Shown: positions 34,301 to 42,929 of the stretch, in pieces | How positions within the stretch are numbered: the stretch's first letter is position 1 | Layout of the letters: each line of letters starts with the position of its first letter | DNA from: Streptomyces chrestomyceticus JCM 4735 | Lineage (GTDB): Bacteria > Actinomycetota > Actinomycetes > Streptomycetales > Streptomycetaceae | Assembly: GCF_003865135.1 (NCBI RefSeq) | Contig: NZ_BHZC01000001.1 | Span: 372,001-436,000 of the forward strand | Length of the DNA stretch: 64,000 nucleotides | Direction of reading: 5' to 3' | Notes under the pieces: generated by a model | Databases searched by the model: none | Seen by the model: only the letters and a program-made list of their open reading frames with translations | What the model was told of the DNA's origin: nothing | Position numbers and translations under genes: made by a program

Positions 34301-37300
34301 GGAGGTGTAGATGACGTAGCACAGGGACTCGGGTCCGGCGGCGTCCGACGGCACCTTCTTCGTACGGTCGGTGGCGCGGTTCTCGGCGGCGGCGACGTCG
34401 ATGACGACCAGGCCGTCGGGCAGGTCGAGTTCGTCGGCCCGGGAGCCGGTGCTCAGCAGGAGCCGGGCGCCGCTTTCCGCGATCACCGCGGCGGCCCGGG
34501 CCCGTCCCAGCGACGGGTCCAGGGGGACGTACGCCAGGCCGGACTTGAGGACCGCGAGCATGGCGACGACGAGGTCGGCGGAGCGGGGCAGCCACAGGGC
34601 CACCACGGCGTCCGTACCGTCCGCGGTCGCTGCCGCCGCGAGGCCGGAGCGCTCGCGGACGACGGCGGCCAGCCGTTCGGCCCGGGCGTCCAGTTCGCGG
34701 TAGCTGAGGCGGTCGTCACCGTGGTGGGCGGCGGTCCGGTACGGGGCGTCCGCCGCGCGCCGGGCGACGAGCTCGTGGACGGTGGCGCGCGCCACCGGAC
34801 GGGATGGACCCTGCTGCCACGCGGCGGGCACCGGCTGGGCCGCCGGTTCGACCGGCGGGACGGTGACCATGCCCCGCTGCCGTGCCGCGGTTGCCGTCGC
34901 CGGCCGCTCGGGCGCGGACGTCACGGCCTGCGCGGTCTCCTTGCGCGCCGGCGTGACGCCGAGGCGGGACAGCGGTGTCGCCGGCTCCCGTACGGCCGCT
35001 TCGAGCAGGTCACGGAAGGTACGGAAGAAGCCGTCCACGGTGCCCGCGTCGAACAGGTCGGTGTTGTACTCCAGGTGGCAGCGGATGCCTTCGGGCTGGT
35101 CGGTGAAGTACACGGCGAGGTCCGTGAGGGCCTTGTCGGGCCCCGCGTCGATCACGGTGGCCCGGACGCCGGGCAGATCGAAGCGGAACGGGTCACTGCT
35201 CTCGAACTCCGCGAGCACCTGGAAGACCGGCGTACGGTCCGTGGTGCGCGCCGGAGCCAGCTCCCGCACCACCGCCTCGAAGGGCACGTTCGCGTGGTCG
35301 TACGCGTCCAGGGCGACACCCCGTACACGGTCGAGGAACGTGCCGAACTCCGGGTCGCCGGACAGGTCGAAGCGGAGCGCGAGGGTGTTGACGAAGAAGC
35401 CGAGCAGGTCCTCGGTGCCCTGGGGGCGGTCCGAGATCGGGGTGCCGACGACGATGTCCCGCTGGCCCGTGACCCGGTGGAGCATCGCGGTGAAGCCGGC
35501 GAGCAGCGTCATGAAGAGGGTGCCGCGGCGCTGCCTGCTCAGGTCGCGCAGCCGGTCGGACAGTTCCGGGGCGAGCCGGTGGAAGACGGCCCGTCCGTTG
35601 GAGGTCATGGCCGCGGGGCGGGGGCGGTCGCAGGGCAGTTCCAGTACGGGGAGTTCGCCGCCGAGCGTGTCGAGCCAGTACGTCAGGTCCGCGGCGCTCG
35701 CCGGGTCGTCCAGCGTACGGAGCTGGGCGCGGGCGTGATCGGCGTAGGTGCCGGTCAGCGCCGGGAGCCCCGCGTCCGTGCCGTGGTGCGCGGCCCGGTA
35801 GAGGGCGGACAGGTCGCGGGCCAGGACGGTGGCGGAGGCGGCGTCCACGACGATGTGGTGCAGGGAGAAGACCAGGACGTGGCGCTCCTCCCCCAGCTTG
35901 ACCAGCCGGGTGACGAACAGCGGCCCGTCGACGAGGTCGAAGCGCCGCGCGCTCTCGTCCGCCAGGACGGTACGGAGCGCGGCGTCCGCCGCCTCCTCGC
36001 CGTCGGCGCCCGCGCCCGTACGGTCGAGCACCGCGAAGTCCGGTGCGGAGGGCGGCAGGACGAGCTGGCGGGGCTCGTCGTCGATCTCCCGGAAGACGGT
36101 CCGCAGGCCCTCGTGCCGCGCCACCAGCTCACGCAACGCCGTCCGCAGCGCCGGGACGTCGAGCGGGCCGTCGAGGCGGATGGCCTTGGTCTCGTTGTAG
36201 GCGGTACGGCCCGGCAGCATCCGTTCGAGGAACCAGATGCGCTGCTGTCCGGGCGACAGCGGGGCGGCGCTCTCGTACGACGTGGACGTGCGTGCGCCCG
36301 CGCTCGCTCCCGCGCTCGCATCCGTATTCACGCCCGCGTCCGAGCCCGCTTGCACAGCCTTGCCCGCGCCCTCGTCCGTGCCCGCACCCGCCTCCGCGCC
36401 CGGCGCGTGGTAGCGGCGGCGCAGCGCGTCGATGTGGGTGAGGCCGTTGCGCAGCGCGGACGGCTGGACGCCGAAGTCGACGAGCGAGACGATCTCGTCG
36501 GCGCCCGCCGCGCTCACCGCGTCGACCACGGACGCGACGGTTTCGGGGGTGCCGATGAGCGCCCGCTGGTCGCAGTAGCGGTCGTAGGCGCGGCGGAAGA
36601 GAACGTCGAGGTCGTCCTCGGTGAGCGCGGACAGGTCGACGTTGTGGCCGAGGCTGTTGGCGACGTTGCCGAACAGGGAGAGCGAGGCGCGCATGTAGCG
36701 CGCCAGGGGCTCGTACGCCTCGGTGCGCGCGGTCCGGTGGTCGGCCGCGAGGTAGGTGTGCAGCAGGACGGCCACCCGCCCGGCGTCCGGGTCCAGGCCG
36801 TGCTCGGCACGGGTGCGGCGGTACAGCGCGATGTTCTCGGCGAGCTGTTCGACGCTCTGGGTCATCAGGTTGGTGACCACACCCACGTCGTTCCGGGCGG
36901 CGGCCACGTACGAGGCGGGGTTGCCGACCACCGCCGTGTACATGGGGGGCGCGTCCTGGACGGGGCGCGGGAACAGGCGTACCTCGGTCTCGCCGTCACC
37001 GCCGGCGCGCCGCACGGCTTCGCCGCGCCAGAGCCGGCGGACCTGCTCCACCTGCTCGTACATCATCTCCTTGTGGCGGCCGAAGTGCTCGGGGAAGAAG
37101 ACGAAGTCGTTGGCGTGCCAGCCGCTGGCGCAGCCGATGCCGACCCGGCCGCCGGAGAGGTTGTCGGCCATCGACCACTCCTCCGCGACCCGGACCGGGT
37201 CGTGCAGGGGCAGCACGACCGAGCCCGCGTTGAGGCGGACGTGCCGGGTCTCGCGGGCGAGGGCGGCGGCGAGCACGACGGGGTTGGGGAACAGGCCGCC

Positions 37301-39517
37301 GAAGGAGTGGAAGTGCCGTTCGGGCATCCAGAGCGCGTGGAATCCGTGCTGGTCGGCGAAGCGGGCGGTCTCCAGGATGTGGTCGTACTTGCCCGGAGCG
37401 GCCGCCGCGGTACCTGCACCGGTACCGGCTGCGGCACCGTCTTCGGCTCCGGCCTCGGCTTCCTCCTGGGGGTAGTCGCCGAAGAAGTAGATGCTGAAGT
37501 CGGGGGCGCGGCGTGCGGCCACGGCCGTGCGGCTGCCGGGCTCGGTCCTCGGCTCCGCGGCCTGCGCGACCGCCGAAGCCTGGGCACCTGCCGGAGCCTG
37601 CGCACCTGCCGGTGCCTGCCCGCCTGCCGGTGCCTGCCCGCCTGCCGGTGCCTGCCCGCCTGCCGGTGCCTGCCCGCCTGCCGGAGGCTGTGCCACCTCG
37701 GGAAGCCGTACGATCCCCGGCCCCTGCGTGGCTGCCGACCCCTGCGCCGCTACGGAGATCCGCGCCCCCGTCGGAGCCGGACCCGGAACCTGTGCCTGCG
37801 CCTTCGCCGCCGGTGTCCGCGACGCTGCCGGAGCCTGCGCGGTCGCCGGAGCCTGCGCACCCCCCGTCGGCAGCGTCTTCGGCCCGCCGGGGAAGAAGCC
37901 CGCCGCACGCAGTTCCCGCATCGACCCGCGGACCGCGTCGGTGATGAACTCGATGTCGCCGTCCGAGTGGGCGGTCGACAGGAAGAAGTTGCGCCATTCC
38001 CACACGTGCACCCCGCGCAGCATGAGGTGGTGGTACAGCAGCTCCATGTCGGCGCGGTGCTCGAAGCGGAACTGGGAGCCGAAGTGGCTCACGCTCAGCG
38101 GGAATTCCTCGCCCTCGAAGAAACGATTCAGCGAGTCCGCGAGCCCGGCGGTGCGGGCGTTCAGCCGCTCCTGGAGCCGTGGGCTGTGCTCCTTCAGGTG
38201 CGTCAGCACGGCCCGCGCGGCGACCATCGAGACCGGGTGCTGGATGTACGTACCGCCGAAGAAGGTGGTGTCGGCGGGCGGGTAGCTGGCGTCCCCGTAC
38301 TGCCAGAAGCCGCCGTCCACCCCGTCCATGATGTCCGTGCGGCCCGCGATGGCGCCGATCGGGAAGCCGCCGCCGAGCAGCTTGCCGTACGTCGCGAGGT
38401 CGGGGGTGACGCCGTAGAGCTCCTGGGCGCCGCGCGGCGCCGGGCGGAAGCCCGTCAGCATCTCGTCGAACATCAGCACGATGCCGTGGCGGCGGGTCAG
38501 CTCGCGCAGCTTCCGTACGAACTCGACGGGCCGCAGCGACGGGTGGCGGCTCTGTACGGGTTCGATGATGACGGCGGCGATGTCGTCCGCGTGCTCGGCG
38601 ATGACCTCCAGGCTCGCGTCACTGCCGTAGTCGAGGACCAGCAGGTCGGCGACGCTGGCGGACGGGATGCCGGTGGAGACCGGGACGGTGATCCGGTCGG
38701 CGCCGGTGCCGGCGGAGCGGCCCAGGACGTTGTCGGCGTGGCCGTGGTAGGCGCCGTGGAAGGTGACGATGCGGCGGCGGCCGGTGGCGGCACGGGCGAG
38801 CCGGATCGCGGCGGAGTTCGCCTCGGTACCGGAGTTGGCGAACGCCACGCGTTCCATGCCGGTCAGTTCCGCCAGCAGCTCGGCGGCCTCGCCGGTCTCG
38901 ACGTTGCGCGGGCCGAGCTGGATGCCCCGGGAGAGGTGTTCGCGGACGGCCTCGCGCACGAAGTCCGGCTCGTGGCCGAAGAGGAGCACGCCGAAGCCCA
39001 TGGTGATGTCGACATAGCGATTGCCGTCGATGTCTTCCAGCCGGGAGCCGTGGGCCCGGCGTCCGGCGATCGGGTACAGCATCTCCTTCGTCTTGCTGCG
39101 GAACCCGACGACGGCCCGGCTGTCGGCCAGCACCCGGCGGTAGCGCTGGGCGATCTCCTTGGACGTGGCGGTCTTGGCCGTGTAACGGCGTACCAGGTCG
39201 TCGAGGTGGGCCTGCTGGGCCGCGGAGGCGAAGCCGCCGACCATGCCGGAGGCGCGGGAGACGGTCACCCGGGGGCCGTGCACGCGTTGCCGGCGCTCGG
39301 CGGAGGGCTCCTGCGCGGTGCCGTTCGCCGGCTGAGCCGCGGCCTCAGCCGGAGCCCGATCCCCGGCCCCGGTCTCGGCCCCGGCCGTACTCCCGGCCCC
39401 GGCCGTGCTCCCGCTCCCGCCCGCGGCCTCGATCCGCTCCGCGATGCTGCGGGAGAGGTCGGACATCGCGGCCAGGTTCTGGTCCACCGCAGCGGCGGCG
39501 GCGCTCAGCCCGGTCAT
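31391..39517 (-). CDS. Hybrid synthetase: aminotransferase-LLM monooxygenase-C-A-T-C (NRPS)
   Basis: A 2708-residue synthetase. Residues about 85-545 are a class III aminotransferase (FANSGTEANSAAIRLARAA; YGKLLGGGFPIGAI with the PLP Lys). After a Pro/Ala/Gln repeat linker, about 670-1040 is a luciferase-like flavin monooxygenase of the natural-product type (GIGCASGWHANDFVFFP). About 1085-1520 is a condensation domain (HHIVVDA); 1578-2092 is an adenylation domain (YTSGSTGKPKG, NVYGPTETT, YRTGD, GNGKLDR); 2140-2215 is a carrier (FDLGGHSIAAI); 2276-2708 is a final condensation domain (HHSTCDG). The pocket residues aligned by eye to GrsA read D-A-L-I-L-G-V-V-L-K, a hydrophobic code I cannot assign. 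There is no thioesterase, epimerase or methyltransferase. The start overlaps the PKS stop (ATGA). AMT plus monooxygenase after a PKS module predicts a 3-amino-2-hydroxyacyl unit joined to one amino acid, then passed to a nucleophile by the last C domain. Confidence 0.93.
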   Translation of the reverse strand: MTGLSAAAAAVDQNLAAMSDLSRSIAERIEAAGGSGSTAGAGSTAGAETGAGDRAPAEAAAQPANGTAQEPSAERRQRVHGPRVTVSRASGMVGGFASAAQQAHLDDLVRRYTAKTATSKEIAQRYRRVLADSRAVVGFRSKTKEMLYPIAGRRAHGSRLEDIDGNRYVDITMGFGVLLFGHEPDFVREAVREHLSRGIQLGPRNVETGEAAELLAELTGMERVAFANSGTEANSAAIRLARAATGRRRIVTFHGAYHGHADNVLGRSAGTGADRITVPVSTGIPSASVADLLVLDYGSDASLEVIAEHADDIAAVIIEPVQSRHPSLRPVEFVRKLRELTRRHGIVLMFDEMLTGFRPAPRGAQELYGVTPDLATYGKLLGGGFPIGAIAGRTDIMDGVDGGFWQYGDASYPPADTTFFGGTYIQHPVSMVAARAVLTHLKEHSPRLQERLNARTAGLADSLNRFFEGEEFPLSVSHFGSQFRFEHRADMELLYHHLMLRGVHVWEWRNFFLSTAHSDGDIEFITDAVRGSMRELRAAGFFPGGPKTLPTGGAQAPATAQAPAASRTPAAKAQAQVPGPAPTGARISVAAQGSAATQGPGIVRLPEVAQPPAGGQAPAGGQAPAGGQAPAGGQAPAGAQAPAGAQASAVAQAAEPRTEPGSRTAVAARRAPDFSIYFFGDYPQEEAEAGAEDGAAAGTGAGTAAAAPGKYDHILETARFADQHGFHALWMPERHFHSFGGLFPNPVVLAAALARETRHVRLNAGSVVLPLHDPVRVAEEWSMADNLSGGRVGIGCASGWHANDFVFFPEHFGRHKEMMYEQVEQVRRLWRGEAVRRAGGDGETEVRLFPRPVQDAPPMYTAVVGNPASYVAAARNDVGVVTNLMTQSVEQLAENIALYRRTRAEHGLDPDAGRVAVLLHTYLAADHRTARTEAYEPLARYMRASLSLFGNVANSLGHNVDLSALTEDDLDVLFRRAYDRYCDQRALIGTPETVASVVDAVSAAGADEIVSLVDFGVQPSALRNGLTHIDALRRRYHAPGAEAGAGTDEGAGKAVQAGSDAGVNTDASAGASAGARTSTSYESAAPLSPGQQRIWFLERMLPGRTAYNETKAIRLDGPLDVPALRTALRELVARHEGLRTVFREIDDEPRQLVLPPSAPDFAVLDRTGAGADGEEAADAALRTVLADESARRFDLVDGPLFVTRLVKLGEERHVLVFSLHHIVVDAASATVLARDLSALYRAAHHGTDAGLPALTGTYADHARAQLRTLDDPASAADLTYWLDTLGGELPVLELPCDRPRPAAMTSNGRAVFHRLAPELSDRLRDLSRQRRGTLFMTLLAGFTAMLHRVTGQRDIVVGTPISDRPQGTEDLLGFFVNTLALRFDLSGDPEFGTFLDRVRGVALDAYDHANVPFEAVVRELAPARTTDRTPVFQVLAEFESSDPFRFDLPGVRATVIDAGPDKALTDLAVYFTDQPEGIRCHLEYNTDLFDAGTVDGFFRTFRDLLEAAVREPATPLSRLGVTPARKETAQAVTSAPERPATATAARQRGMVTVPPVEPAAQPVPAAWQQGPSRPVARATVHELVARRAADAPYRTAAHHGDDRLSYRELDARAERLAAVVRERSGLAAAATADGTDAVVALWLPRSADLVVAMLAVLKSGLAYVPLDPSLGRARAAAVIAESGARLLLSTGSRADELDLPDGLVVIDVAAAENRATDRTKKVPSDAAGPESLCYVIYTSGSTGKPKGVAVPHSAVVDLCQWHHKRFAFTSADRSALVCSQSFDASVLEIWPALTAGASLVIADDTVRADTAELARWYAQQHVTFSILPTALGEALLTLPPAEQPPLRHLLLGGDVMRTRPHADVPYETVNVYGPTETTVLCTTQTVGPRTPDTGSGPIPIGRPADNVIVRVLDASGAPVPVGTVGELYVGGPGIARGYLGVPVSADDRFGPDPVAAASGEGVRSAGTRFYRTGDLVRWTADGALEFRGRADDQVKIRGYRVEPEEAARALNGLDGVREGTVVARRDSRGEAYLAAYAVPADQDADGTATAAGRRTYADRLARELADRLPEYLVPRSWAVLTALPLGGNGKLDRAALPDPEIVTATRPAPALTPASEAAPAPASGKPGQEARQTAPAPASFADGLEPGLRDRIEHRLRALWADAFDLTVDAIGPDASFFDLGGHSIAAIRLVNRAREVFGQEYPMVRFYQEPTVRAMAAYLAGDTGTDAPSGGADAGRSEGSRAGTESRADAGVRADADTGAGADAGPDGATDVVDRAPATFQQQGFIAQDDHPTPHVFNVALRITLTGGLDLPALRTALSQLIARHESLRTRFVQEDGQWWQEILRPRPVDLRVEDLTTGTGTAGAAGTMDAEIEQISAQVAATRFDLGEGVAPKLRLVRSGPSTWVLFFVLHHSTCDGWAVSVLLSDFAALYGAAASGTPHTLASTVPQPTEYARWQRETAPDGPDQRILKYWARELDGAPFELGLPLDRPRPETLSGQGRVVLFSVDAGLLTDVERLARKCGTTPYAVTTAALGRLIGKLSGRTDVVANVAYANRERRAFESLMACTAVGLPLRIRLDGDGTFTDLVRQVAHTSIEGIDHIMSLRRLVEPLREEMGVEVPDHVPFGFAYQSSLQTDIELPGVTALVEDLAVPAARTDLSVGLIPAGDTLTGYMEYSTDLWEHSTVEGWADAYVDLLAEEVRAALAD
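37578..37685. repeat. Six 18-base tandem repeats in the aminotransferase-monooxygenase linker
   Basis: Six in-frame 18-base units occur in a row. The last four, from 37614, are the core GCCTGCCCGCCTGCCGGT with one final base change. They encode a six-residue repeat, PAGGQA, in the flexible linker. Copy number may vary between strains. Confidence 0.85.
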
Positions 39518-42500
39518 TTGCCGCCCGCCTTCCCGTTGGCCACCACGCCGCCGCCGGTCAGGGCGCTCGTCGCCTGCGCGGTCAGCAACTGGGAGAGCTG
39601 GCTTATCTGGGACATCATCTGTAGCTGGATCTGAGAGAGCTGCTGCACCTGGCGGACGAGGTCGGTCAGTTCCTCGCGCGTCACGGGCTGCGCGGAGCCG
39701 GACGGCCCGGTGGGCGCGGGGACGGGCGCGGGCGTGGGCTCCGGCGCACGAATCGGCTCGGGCGCGGGCGCGCGGACCGGCTCAGGCATGGCGATGGGCT
39801 CCGGCGCGCCGATGGGCTCGGGCAGGCCGATCGGCTCCGCCGCGCGCACCGGCTCGGCGGACGCCGCGGCAGCCGCCTCGGACCGTACGGGCTCGGCGGC
39901 CACCGGCTCGGACCGTACGGGCTCCGCCGTACCGCCCGCCATCCGCCCCACGATCAGCTCGGCGAGCTGCCCCGGGGTGCTCGCCTCCTCGAACAGTTCC
40001 CGCATCGCGACCTTGACCTGGTGGTCCTGCTCCAGCTCGCGCAGCACGCTGATCATCTGCAGCGAGTCCGCGCCGAGGTCGAAGAAGGATGTGTCGCCGG
40101 TGATCGCGTCGGCGTCGTGCCCGAGGTGCTTGGCGACCAACTCGATGACGTGCCCGAGCACCCTCGCGAACACTGCCTCGTCCTGTGCCACGTCTTCCTC
40201 TTCTCTCGCTGGTTCTCTCGCTGGTTCGCCGGTCCGGACGGCCCGGACGGCTGTCGGCGCCGGCCCCGTCCAGAACGTCTTGTGCTGGAAGCGGTAGCCG
40301 GGCAGCCAGATCCTGCGGCCTCCGCTGCCGGCGGTGAGCGCCGGCCAGTCGAGGTCCGCGCCCGCGCAGTGGAGCTGGGCCACCGCGCCCCAGAAGGCGC
40401 CCGGTCCGGTGCCGCGGCGCAGCGTCGGCACCGCCCGCACGCCGGGGAGCGCGGCGCGGGCCAGTCCGCTGAGTGTGGTGTGCGGGCCGATCTCGACCAG
40501 CGCGGCGGCGTCGGTTTCGCCGAGTGTGCGCAGGACGGCGTCGTAGCGGACCGGCCGGCGGGTCTGCCGTACGAAGTAGTCGGCGTCCGGCACCCAGCCC
40601 GGCTCGTGCAGGCGCCCGTCGAGGCAACTGACGAAGCCGGTCGTGACCGGGCGGAAGGTGACGCCGTCGAGCAGGTCCCGGAACTTGTCCAGGATCGGGT
40701 CGGTGAGCGCGGTGTGGAAGGCGCGTGTCACCGGCAGCCGTTCCGCGGGGATGCCGCGCTCCTCCAGCCGGGTCAGCAGCCGGTCGACGGCGGTGACGGG
40801 GCCGGCGAGCACGTGCCGCTGCGCCCCGTTGACGACGGCCAGTTCGACGCCGGTGATCTCGTCGGCCAGGCTCCGGACGGTCTCCAGGTCCGCCGAGACG
40901 GCGGCCATGGCACCGCGGGCGCAGTGCTCCTGCATCAGGCGCCCGCGCTCCGCGGTGATGCGCAGGCCGTCTTCGACGGACAGCGCGCCCGCCGCGCAGA
41001 GGGCGGCGTACTCGCCGACGCTGTGCCCGGCAACGATGTCCGGCGTGATGCCGGCGTGACGCCACAGCCCGGTGAGGGCGTACTGCAGGGCGAAGAGCGC
41101 CGGCTGGGCGGTCCGGGTGTTCTCCGTGACGGCACGGTCCGCGCCGGGGTCGAGCAGGGTGTCGAGCAGGGAGCTGCCGTACAGCTTCTGGTGGTGGCGG
41201 TCGCAGGTGTGGAGCAGGTCGCGGACGACCGCGAAGCGCTCGTACAGGGGCTGTGCCATGCCGGGGTACGGGCTGCCCTGTCCCGTGAACTGGAAGGCGA
41301 CGCCCGGCCGTCCTTCCCGGGGTGCCTCGCCGGTCGTCACGGCGGCGGCCGCGGCGGGGCCGCCGGTGCCCGCGAGCCAGCCGTCCAGGGCCGCGACGAG
41401 GTCCGCCGGGTTCGTGCCGCGGGCCGCCAGGCGGTGCCGGTGGTGGGCCCGGCCCGCCGCGGTGGTCACCAGGTCGGCGAGGTCCGTCTCCGGGTGCCGG
41501 GTCAGGTGGTCGCGTACGGCGTGGGCGTTGGCGGTGAGGGCCTCGGCGGACTGGCCGGACAGGACCAGGACGTCCGGTGCGGTCACAGTGGCGGCCCGGG
41601 GCGCGGGTTCGGGGGCCTGCTCCACGATGATGTGGGCGTTGGTGCCGCCGACACCCAGGGACGAGACGCCCGCGCGGCGCGGTGTGTCCCCCTGGGGCCA
41701 CGGGCGCGCCTCTTCGGGGATGTAGAAGGGGCTGTGGTCGAGGTCGAGGGCGGGGTTCGGCTCGCGGAAGTTGGCCATCGGCGGGATGACGCCGTGCTTG
41801 AGGACGAGCAGGGCCTTGATGAAGCTGGCGATGCCCGAGCACACGTCGAGGTGGCCGATGTTGGCCTTGGTCGAGCCGAGGGCGCAGTACCCGGTCCGGT
41901 CGGTGTCGGTGCGGTACGCGGAGACGGCGCCGTCGAATTCGATCGGGTCGCCCTTCAGCGTGCCCGTACCGTGCGTCTCCAGGTAGCCGACGGTGTCCGC
42001 GCCGATGCCGGCGTGGTCCAGCGCGCGGCGGATGGCGCCGCGCTGGCCGGCCGCGCTCGGGGCGGTGAACGTCTGCTTGTCCGCGCCGTCGTTGTTGACG
42101 CCCCAGCCGCGTATGACGCCATGGATGGTGTCGCCGTCGGCGAGGGCCCGGTCCAGGCGCTTGAGGACGACGGCGGCGACGCCGGTGCCGCCCACCGTGC
42201 CGTCCGCCCGGCCGTCGAAGGCGCGCAGGTAGCCGCTCTTGGAGAGGATGGAGCCCTTGACGTACTGGTAGCCCAGCACCTGCGGCACATGGACGGCCGT
42301 GGCGCCGGCCAGCGCGATGTCGCTGTCGCCGATCAGCACCGACTGGGCGGCGAGCTGCACGGCGACCAGGGAGCTGGAGCAGGCGGTCTGGACGCTGATG
42401 GCCGGGCCGGTCAGGTTGAGGCGGAAGGAGGCGCGGGTGGCGGTGAAGTCGGCGTAGTTGCCGACCAGGACCTGCATCCTGGAGAGCCAGTCGTCGCCGA

Positions 42501-42929
42501 CCGGCCCCTTCAGGACGTTGTTCAGCAGGTAGTTCTCCAGGGTGTAGAGGTGGTAGCCGGTGCTGGCGAAGACGCCGGTGCGCAGGCCGCCCCGTTCGCG
42601 CGGGTATCCCGAGTCCTCCAGGGCGTGGTAGGCGCATTCCAGGAACATCCGGTGCTGCGGGTCGGTGAGCTGCGCCTCCCGGACGCTCATCCCGAAGAAC
42701 CCGGCGTCGAACCGGTCGATGCCGGACAGGATGCCGCTGGCGCCGACGAAGTCGTCCGCCCGGTACTTCTCGGCGGGGACGCCGGCCGCGGCCAGTTCCT
42801 CGTCGGTGAAGCGCCGTACGCAGTCCAGGCCGTCGCGGATGACGTGCCAGAACTCCTCGGGGTGTCCGCTCCGGGGAAGCGGAAGGCCATGCCGATGACC
42901 GCGACGCGCGAGTCGGCCGGTACGTTCAT
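39514..42929 (-). CDS. Type I polyketide synthase module KS-AT-ACP, frameshifted near the start
   Basis: The start ATG at 42929 overlaps the MFS stop and opens a perfect KS N-terminus (RVAVIGMAFRFPGADTP). The frame then changes: the next KS residues (EEFWHVIRDGLDCVRRFTDEE) lie in another frame that runs uninterrupted to 39514. One C is missing in a C-run (GGGG on the plus strand at 42859-42862). In the main frame the KS has its Cys (QTACSSSLVAV), and His residues in ETHGTGTLKGDP and KANIGHLD. The AT has GHSVGEYAAL and an AFH motif that favours malonyl-CoA. The ACP has FFDLGADSLQM. A C-terminal helix rich in Gln and Leu (about 30 residues) is a likely docking segment. There is no loading module, KR, DH or ER, so the beta-keto group is left for the aminotransferase of the next protein. 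Either a real mutation or a base-call error explains the break; the downstream frame shows no decay. Confidence 0.88.

Noticed and set aside
37578..37685. CRISPR-like short repeats
   Set aside because: The units are directly adjacent with no spacers and keep the NRPS frame, so they are a coding tandem repeat.
34229..39634. 1801-codon open frame on the plus strand across the NRPS
   Set aside because: It is the antisense shadow of the NRPS: low-complexity Arg/Gly/Val translation, no family motifs, no ribosome site. Long antisense frames are normal in such GC-rich coding DNA.
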